A DNA stretch of 64,000 nt, taken from the NCBI GenBank assembly GCA_964453115.1, contig CAYVRT010000005.1, positions 65,148 through 129,147 on the forward strand, in the 5' to 3' direction. Numbering within the stretch: position 1 is the first letter of the stretch; the number at the start of each line of letters is the position of its first letter. The stretch comes from JAIWNK01 sp964453115 (GTDB taxonomy: Bacteria > Chloroflexota > Anaerolineae > Anaerolineales > Anaerolineaceae). The notes below the pieces were generated by a model, which made no database searches, was not told the origin of the DNA, and was given only the letters and a program-made list of their open reading frames with translations. The position numbers and the translations under genes are program-made. Positions 59,324 through 64,000 of the stretch are shown one piece after another.

Positions 59324-59905
59324 ATGCCACTCATCCGCTGTGCCTGGGCCATCAGCCCACTCGCCATCGCCTATCACGACCTGGAATGGGGCGTGCCGCA
59401 GCACGACGACCGCACCCTGTTTGAATTTCTCCTCCTCGAAGGAGCGCAAGCCGGTCTCAGCTGGGAAACCATCCTCAAAAAGCGCCCCGCCTACCGAGCA
59501 GCCTTTGCCGGTTTTGACCCACAGCAGGTTGCCGCCTTCGATTCCACACACCAGGCTGCCCTGCTGCAAAACCCCGGCATCGTCCGCAACCGGCTCAAGA
59601 TTGCCTCCGCAGTGCAAAACGCGGCGGCTTTCCTGCGCGTCCAGGCTGAATATGGCAGCTTTGATGCCTATCTCTGGCGCTTCGTTGACGGGCAGCCAAT
59701 CCACAACACCTGGCACAGCCTGCGCGAACTGCCCGCCCAAACCCCGCTCGCCCAGCGCCTCAGTCAGGACCTGCGCCAGCGCGGCTTCACCTTCGTTGGC
59801 CCCACCATCTGCTACGCCTTCATGCAAGCGGTTGGCCTGGTCAACGACCACACCACCGATTGCTTCCGTTACCCCGAGCTGAGAGGAGTCTCACACCCGC
59901 TATGA
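59324..59905 (+). CDS. tag: DNA-3-methyladenine glycosylase I
   Basis: A 193-residue Tag protein that removes 3-methyladenine from alkylated DNA. The start RCAWAISPLAIAYHDLEWGV has zinc ligands C6 and H18; the C-terminal pair is H176 and C180 (NDHTTDC), as in E. coli Tag. The lesion-binding residues in the FEFLLLEGAQAGLSW stretch are present. It is a surprising member of an oxidoreductase operon; aldehyde or alkylation damage may be the link. Its stop overlaps the AOR start (ATGA). A GAGGA site precedes the ATG. Confidence 0.93.
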   Translation: MPLIRCAWAISPLAIAYHDLEWGVPQHDDRTLFEFLLLEGAQAGLSWETILKKRPAYRAAFAGFDPQQVAAFDSTHQAALLQNPGIVRNRLKIASAVQNAAAFLRVQAEYGSFDAYLWRFVDGQPIHNTWHSLRELPAQTPLAQRLSQDLRQRGFTFVGPTICYAFMQAVGLVNDHTTDCFRYPELRGVSHPL

Positions 59906-61854
59906 ACGCTGTGATGGGCAAAGTCTTATGGGTTAACTTAACCGATGGAGAAATTTGGGAAGAAGCCATCCCGCCCCAAATGTATGAGCGCGTCCTCTCC
60001 GGGCTGGGGCTGGCCGCGCACCTGCTTTATCAACGCATCCCACCCGGCTGCGACCCGCTCGGCCCGCAAAACATTCTCGGCTTCGTCTCCGGCCTGCTCA
60101 CCGGCACAGGCAGCCTGATGACCGGGCGCTGGATGGTGGTGGGAAAATCGCCGCTCACCGGGCGCTGGGGCGATGCCAATTGCGGCGGCAACTTATCACC
60201 CGCCATTAAACAATGCGGATACGATGGCATCTTCTTCACCGGCATCAGCCCCAAACCAGTCTACCTGCTGGTAGAGCATGGGCGGGCCGAACTACGCGAT
60301 GCCAGCGACCTGTGGGGCAAGGACACCCGCCAAACCGAGGATGAACTGCTGGCGCGCATGAACGGACGGCAAGGCGCCATTGCCTGCATTGGCCCCGCTG
60401 GCGAAAAGCGCTCGCTCATCTCTGGCATCTCCAACGATCAGGGACGCATGGCGGCCCGTGCAGGGTTGGGCGCCGTCATGGGCAGCAAGCGCCTGAAAGC
60501 AATTGCCCTGCATGGCGCCTACCGCATCCCCGTCCACGATGCGCCGGAGATGAAACGCCTCAGCGACCGCTTCAACCGTTTCCTCAACATTCAGCCGCCC
60601 TTCGTCAACGGGCGCAGCATGGCCCTTTTGGGGTGGCTATTGCAAGTGCTACCCCTCCAAATGCGTCAGGATGGCCTGCTGTACAAAATTCTGCTGCGCA
60701 AATGGGGCACCGTCAGCATGAATCAATTCAGCATCGAAACTGGCGATGCTCCCATCCGCAACTGGGGGGGCAGCAACCGCAGCTACGGCATGCGCATCTC
60801 GCAGCGCCTCGACCCCGACCGCATTCGCGCCCGCGAACAGGTCAAATATCATTGCTATTCCTGCCCGGTAGGCTGCGGCGGCATTTGCAGCCTGCCCAAA
60901 GGGGGCGAAACGCACAAACCCGAATACGAAACTGTTTTGGCGCTCAGCGGATTGCTGCACTGCGATGACCTGGACATCATCTTTGAAGCCAACGAACTGC
61001 TCAACCGCGCCGGCATGGATAGCATTTCCGCCGGCGGTGCAGTCGCTTTCGCAATTGAGTGCTTTGAGCGCGGCCTGTTAACACCCGAAGAAACCGATGG
61101 CCTGGAGCTGCGCTGGGGCAATGCCGCCATCATCCTGCCGCTGCTGCAACGCATGACACAGCGCCAAGGCCTGGGCGACCTGCTGGCAGATGGTGTCAGG
61201 GTGGCTGCGCAACGCCTGGGGCGCGGCAGCGGCGAGTTTGCCATTCATGCCGGCGGTCAGGAGCTTGCCATGCACGATGGCCGCAACGACCCCGGCTTTG
61301 CCCTTCATGCAGTGGTTGAGCCAACCCCAGGACGGCACACCATTGGCTCCTACCTGTATTACGAAATGTTTCAACTGTGGCGAAAATTGCCGCACCTGCC
61401 CGCCGTGCGCAGCCTGTTCTACCACAAGAACAGCAAATACCGCTCCGATGCCGAAAAGGCCATCTGGGCCGCAGCGTGCAGCCAATTTACCCAATTGATG
61501 AACGGCGTTGGACTGTGCCTGTTTGCCGGGCTGTTTGGCGTGCACCGCCTGCCCGTCTTTGAATGGCTGAATGCCGCAACCGGCTGGCAAAAAACACCGC
61601 AAGAATATCTGCGCATCGGACAGGATATTCAAACCATTCGGCAAGCCTTCAACGCCCGAGAAAAAGCCGCTCTACAGGCCGAGATTCATCCACGCGCCCT
61701 TGGAAGCCCGCCACTGAGCGAGGGCGCCAACCGCGGGCGCAGTGTCCCGCTTGCAACGTTGGTATCGCTCTACTGGCAGCAAATGGGCTGGGATGAAAAC
61801 GGCCGCCCGCGCCCCGAACAATTGCAAGCCCTGGGGCTGGAAGCCCCTGAATAG
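59902..61854 (+). CDS. Aldehyde:ferredoxin oxidoreductase, tungsten/molybdenum type
   Basis: A 650-residue AOR-family protein. GKVLWVNLTDGEIWEE opens the cofactor-binding domain 1; RAGLGAVMGSKRLKAIA is the classic pterin-binding signature; CYSCPVGCGGICS supplies three cysteines of the 4Fe-4S cluster, and a C-terminal GVGLCLF probably gives the fourth. The enzyme oxidises aldehydes to acids and passes electrons to ferredoxin, or runs in reverse. E. coli YdhV and Aromatoleum AorB belong to the family, each next to a multi-cluster ferredoxin as here. Start by ATGA overlap; the ATG four codons later is an alternative. Confidence 0.92.
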   Translation: MNAVMGKVLWVNLTDGEIWEEAIPPQMYERVLSGLGLAAHLLYQRIPPGCDPLGPQNILGFVSGLLTGTGSLMTGRWMVVGKSPLTGRWGDANCGGNLSPAIKQCGYDGIFFTGISPKPVYLLVEHGRAELRDASDLWGKDTRQTEDELLARMNGRQGAIACIGPAGEKRSLISGISNDQGRMAARAGLGAVMGSKRLKAIALHGAYRIPVHDAPEMKRLSDRFNRFLNIQPPFVNGRSMALLGWLLQVLPLQMRQDGLLYKILLRKWGTVSMNQFSIETGDAPIRNWGGSNRSYGMRISQRLDPDRIRAREQVKYHCYSCPVGCGGICSLPKGGETHKPEYETVLALSGLLHCDDLDIIFEANELLNRAGMDSISAGGAVAFAIECFERGLLTPEETDGLELRWGNAAIILPLLQRMTQRQGLGDLLADGVRVAAQRLGRGSGEFAIHAGGQELAMHDGRNDPGFALHAVVEPTPGRHTIGSYLYYEMFQLWRKLPHLPAVRSLFYHKNSKYRSDAEKAIWAAACSQFTQLMNGVGLCLFAGLFGVHRLPVFEWLNAATGWQKTPQEYLRIGQDIQTIRQAFNAREKAALQAEIHPRALGSPPLSEGANRGRSVPLATLVSLYWQQMGWDENGRPRPEQLQALGLEAPE

Positions 61855-61872
61855 GCCAAAGGAGAAAACAGC

Positions 61873-62301
61873 ATGTCCTACACCATCACCGAAGACTGCA
61901 CCGGCTGCACCGCCTGCGTCCGGCATTGCCCGGTTGAAGCGATTACCGGTCAGCGCAAACAACAGCATTTCATTGACCCAACGTTCTGCATTGAGTGCGG
62001 CGCGTGTGTGCTTGTTTGCCCATCTCGGGCCATCCTCTCCCCGAATGGTGCGCCCGGCAAACCACAGCGGCCCATCGAATGGCCGCAACCAGCCTGGGAC
62101 TATAGCGCCTGTGTCCTGTGCCGCATCTGCGTCGTCACCTGCCCAACCGGTGCCATCCGCCTGATGGACAGCAACCATGCCAACGGCATCCGCGCCGGCG
62201 AACCCTACCTGCACGACCCGAAGGCCTGCATCGCGTGCAGTTTTTGTGCCGCCGATTGCCCAACCAATGCCATCCGCATGGTCAGCCGACAAGTTGAATA
62301 G
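61873..62301 (+). CDS. Four-cluster (4 x 4Fe-4S) ferredoxin
   Basis: A 142-residue polyferredoxin with four CxxCxxCxxxCP motifs: CTGCTACVRHCP, CIECGACVLVCP, CVLCRICVVTCP and CIACSFCAADCP. All 16 cysteines are present. It is probably the electron acceptor or relay subunit of the AOR directly upstream, like AorA of Aromatoleum or YdhY of E. coli. It has no signal peptide, so it is cytoplasmic. An AAAGGAG site precedes the ATG. It closes the operon; a strong terminator follows after 42 bases. Confidence 0.93.
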   Translation: MSYTITEDCTGCTACVRHCPVEAITGQRKQQHFIDPTFCIECGACVLVCPSRAILSPNGAPGKPQRPIEWPQPAWDYSACVLCRICVVTCPTGAIRLMDSNHANGIRAGEPYLHDPKACIACSFCAADCPTNAIRMVSRQVE

Positions 62302-62343
62302 GGTTGAGGGCGACTCTGGCGCGCACCCCCAAATGATGAAACA

Positions 62344-62380
62344 GAAAGCCGCCCCTTACGGGACGGCTTTCGGCTTTTTT
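62344..62380 (+). terminator. Intrinsic terminator of the TetR-AOR operon
   Basis: AAAGCCGCCC and GGGACGGCTTT form a stem with one mismatch and a 4-base loop, followed by CGGC and six T's. On the minus strand the same stem could end the opposed small transcript, but its T-run is poor. Confidence 0.85.
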
Positions 62381-62398
62381 GGCTGCGACGCACCAAAC

Positions 62399-62446
62399 TC
62401 AAGCGAGGAGGGGCGCCGCAGCCTTAGACGAACTACTATCTATCAT
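62399..62446 (-). CDS. Candidate 15-codon leader peptide or small ORF
   Basis: On the minus strand an ATG at 62446 opens a frame of 15 codons, MIDSSSSKAAAPLLA. A very strong GGAGGAGG site (62458-62465) lies upstream; two in-frame GTG codons at 62458 and 62455 are alternative starts. A good promoter is found at 62509-62537. No neighbour is served by it in an obvious way. It may equally be a non-coding RNA, since the ORF is short and falls partly in a hairpin. Confidence 0.35.
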   Translation of the reverse strand: MIDSSSSKAAAPLLA

Positions 62447-62457
62447 TTTCGACACCA

Positions 62458-62492
62458 CCTCCTCCTTTCTTTAGGATAGCAACTCCAGGAGG
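62458..62492 (-). promoter_or_regulatory. Possible Shine-Dalgarno-masking hairpin of the small transcript
   Basis: On the minus strand CCTCCT (62487-62492) can pair with AGGAGG in the ribosome-binding site (62458-62465). Closing this stem would hide the site. Confidence 0.4.
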
Positions 62493-62508
62493 ATCAACCT
62501 CTGTTCTG

Positions 62509-62537
62509 AGTATCACACAAAATCAGACGCAAGTCAA
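62509..62537 (-). promoter_or_regulatory. Promoter of an unannotated minus-strand transcript
   Basis: TTGACT (62532-62537), a 17-base spacer and GATACT (62509-62514) with TG extension. No recognised gene follows on this strand before the convergent operon end, so it would make an RNA of about 160 bases. Confidence 0.55.
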
Positions 62538-62558
62538 GCCCTGTACAAGGTCAAGATT

Positions 62559-63782
62559 TTACCAGCGCGTGGAAAAATTGACCCGCCAGGCCGCACCATC
62601 GCTCTTAACCTCCGAGCCGGTGTTGACCACCTCGAACCAGGTCTGCCCCGGTTTAAAGGCCACCAATTGCCCATTCGCATCCACCAGCGTCAACAGCGCA
62701 TCGGCTGCACTGCGCTGCCAGCGCAGGCGGTACAATTGTCCATCCCGCAGTAACAAAGCATCGCCGCTGCCATTCAATGCCATTTCCATCATCTCCGTCT
62801 CGGCAGATGGCACCACATCCTGATGCGGAACGAAGATCACCACCACATTCTCAACCCCAATCTGCTCCCCTGTTGCCGCATCGGTCAACGGCACATAGCG
62901 TTCACTGGCTGCATCGGAGGCATTTTGCTGATCCACACTGCGCAAATAGCGCCCGCTCTCCGCATCATAGTTCCAGCGGTTATAGATGGCAATTGAAAAG
63001 CGCACCGTCAACTCCTGCGCAGCCTGCCCGCCCTGCGGGGCTTCGATCTTGAAGAACATCCCATCCAGGTTTTGGCGGCTGTTATCCACCTGCACCTGAC
63101 GCAGATATTCACCAATTTTGGCCGTGTTTGCCATCAAGTAATTCTTCCCCTTCGGGTCATAGCGGCCAATTGCCCCACTCTGCAACGATTTCGAACCTTC
63201 CAGCACCAGCCGGCTGGCAAACTCGGAGCCAGCAAAGCGCTGATAGACGCGCGGGTCGGCGCTGCCAAACACAAACACCGCCTTATACATGCGGATGAGA
63301 TGCTCATCAAAATAGCGCCCCGAGCGAATGGGAGCGACCACCTCGGCATCCTGCCCATAATAGATGGCGGCAAAGCGCGTTGTGCCAAACTCGGTGTAAT
63401 ATTCATAAACCAGATCGGCAGCCGAAACGCCCAATTGCGGACGGCCCTCACGCGGCAAGTTCTGCACCTTGACGATGATTGGACGCCGCTCGAGCAGGGC
63501 CGGGTTTTCAACCTCCAAACCGGTCAAAGGGTTCACACCCGCCGGGAAGCTGCCCGGCCCAAGCCCGGCTGGCGGATAGGCCGGGGTAGCCGTCGGGGAT
63601 GGCAGCGGCGTGAGTGTTGCCGTCGGCAGCGGGGTTGGCGTGTCCGTCGGCGGCAAGGGGGTTGCAGTGGGCGGCAGCGGCGTGAAGGTTGCGGTCGGCT
63701 GCGGGGCAACCAACGGCCCGCAAGCCGTCAACACCATGCCCAACAGCAAAAAGCTCAAAATCAAACCTGCTTTCCAATTCAT
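62559..63782 (-). CDS. DUF3048/YerB-like lipoprotein
   Basis: A 407-residue lipoprotein. The signal peptide ends in LTAC with the lipidated Cys at 21. A Thr/Pro-rich linker (about 25-75) leads to a DUF3048 (YerB-type) region: NPLTGLEVENPALLERRPI, VKVQNLPREGRPQLGVSAAD, LVYEYYTEFGTTRFAAIYY and IRSGRYFDEHLI. The role of the family is not known; it acts outside the cytoplasmic membrane. The frame continues upstream to 63989, but the lipoprotein signal fixes the start at 63782. The GGAG site is 11 bases away. Confidence 0.88.
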   Translation of the reverse strand: MNWKAGLILSFLLLGMVLTACGPLVAPQPTATFTPLPPTATPLPPTDTPTPLPTATLTPLPSPTATPAYPPAGLGPGSFPAGVNPLTGLEVENPALLERRPIIVKVQNLPREGRPQLGVSAADLVYEYYTEFGTTRFAAIYYGQDAEVVAPIRSGRYFDEHLIRMYKAVFVFGSADPRVYQRFAGSEFASRLVLEGSKSLQSGAIGRYDPKGKNYLMANTAKIGEYLRQVQVDNSRQNLDGMFFKIEAPQGGQAAQELTVRFSIAIYNRWNYDAESGRYLRSVDQQNASDAASERYVPLTDAATGEQIGVENVVVIFVPHQDVVPSAETEMMEMALNGSGDALLLRDGQLYRLRWQRSAADALLTLVDANGQLVAFKPGQTWFEVVNTGSEVKSDGAAWRVNFSTRW

Positions 63783-63819
63783 GTGTATGGAAACTCCTTT
63801 GCAAAAAAAATCTGCGAGG

Positions 63820-63849
63820 ATGATACACCCAAAGGGCGCGTTCGTGCAA
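63820..63849 (-). promoter_or_regulatory. Promoter of the DUF3048-like lipoprotein gene
   Basis: TTGCAC (63844-63849), an 18-base spacer and TATCAT (63820-63825) on the minus strand, giving a leader of about 30 bases. Confidence 0.5.
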
Positions 63850-63914
63850 CCCCGCAGGCTGTAGACGCAACACCGCCCGCCAAAGTTCCCGCAGATTGTT
63901 GCCTGGTGAATGCG

Positions 63915-63960
63915 CAAAAAAGCACCGGATGGAGATTTCCATCCGGTGTGGGAATTTTTT
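63915..63960. terminator. Bidirectional intrinsic terminator
   Basis: CACCGGATGG (63923-63932) and CCATCCGGTG (63939-63948) form a perfect 10-pair stem. Six T's follow closely on the plus strand and CTTTTTTG on the minus strand. It separates the lipoprotein gene from whatever lies beyond the window. Confidence 0.8.
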
Positions 63961-63963
63961 GCA

Positions 63964-63984
63964 GGGGAGGCTTCGAGCCTCCCC
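63964..63984. terminator. Second GC-rich hairpin at the window end
   Basis: GGGGAGGCT and AGCCTCCCC are perfect 9-base arms around a TCG loop. Read on the minus strand it precedes the terminator at 63915-63960, forming a double stop for a gene outside the window. Confidence 0.55.
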
Positions 63985-64000
63985 CACAAAACACTTGCAG

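Noticed and set aside
62455..62475. Resemblance to the 3' end of 16S rRNA (CACCTCC...TTTCT)
   Set aside because: It is merely the complement of a strong Shine-Dalgarno sequence; no other rRNA sequence surrounds it.
63783..63989. 69-residue N-terminal extension of the DUF3048-like lipoprotein
   Set aside because: It would precede the signal peptide and covers the promoter and terminator region; the lipobox fixes the start at 63782.

Overview
The window is a densely packed stretch of a bacterial chromosome that looks like Chloroflexota, probably Anaerolineae. That assignment is an inference. It rests on the style of the proteins: a lipoprotein with a Thr/Pro-rich linker, tandem cyclase/ATPase/TPR proteins, a CpXC protein, large leucine-rich-repeat and sugar-ABC genes, and an aldehyde:ferredoxin oxidoreductase that suggests anaerobic or facultative metabolism. 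There is no rRNA, tRNA, CRISPR array, insertion sequence, phage or integron. Nearly all genes look intact; only sufD is cut, by the window edge.

Layout. 1-4.1 kb: sufCBD on the minus strand, divergent from a SufR-like Fe-S repressor and a SufT/MIP18 protein, with two back-to-back consensus promoters between them. 4.0-6.6 kb: SCP2 protein, small membrane protein, CorA, deoxynucleoside kinase. 6.6-13.9 kb: two tandem cyclase-ATPase-TPR signalling proteins, the first apparently a dead cyclase. 13.9-24.4 kb: a minus-strand galactoside locus (LacI regulator, binding protein, two permeases, GH5, GH42, GalT) with a perfect operator at the lacI start point. 24.5-29.3 kb: a secreted LRR protein and an ECF sigma/anti-sigma/membrane-protein operon. 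29.4-37.2 kb: gap-pgk, YvcK-like protein, ROK sugar kinase, class III aminotransferase, GAF/PAS histidine kinase. 37.3-45.9 kb: CpXC protein, threonine synthase, flavodoxin, CoA-binding protein, a NarL-type two-component pair with an inverted kinase topology, a methyltransferase and a glycosyltransferase.

45.9-53.0 kb is the most unusual part: six genes joined by overlapping or abutting stop/start codons. They encode a PLP enzyme, an unknown 185-aa protein, a hydantoinase-type amidohydrolase and three complex-I/hydrogenase-4-like membrane proteins, without any electron-transfer subunit. A coiled-coil protein and SelB follow. 56-62.4 kb: a TspO-family protein divergent from a TetR-led operon (TetR, unknown protein, Fe-alcohol dehydrogenase, Tag glycosylase, tungsten-type AOR, four-cluster ferredoxin), with a 36-bp operator palindrome and a strong terminator. 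Between that terminator and a DUF3048-like lipoprotein lies an apparent unannotated minus-strand transcript whose leader could mask a strong Shine-Dalgarno sequence.

Regulatory reading: a TGn-TATAAT extended -10 recurs in front of many genes, and at least three genes have their -10 so close to the ATG that the message should be leaderless. All promoter, terminator and operator calls come from reading the bases by eye.
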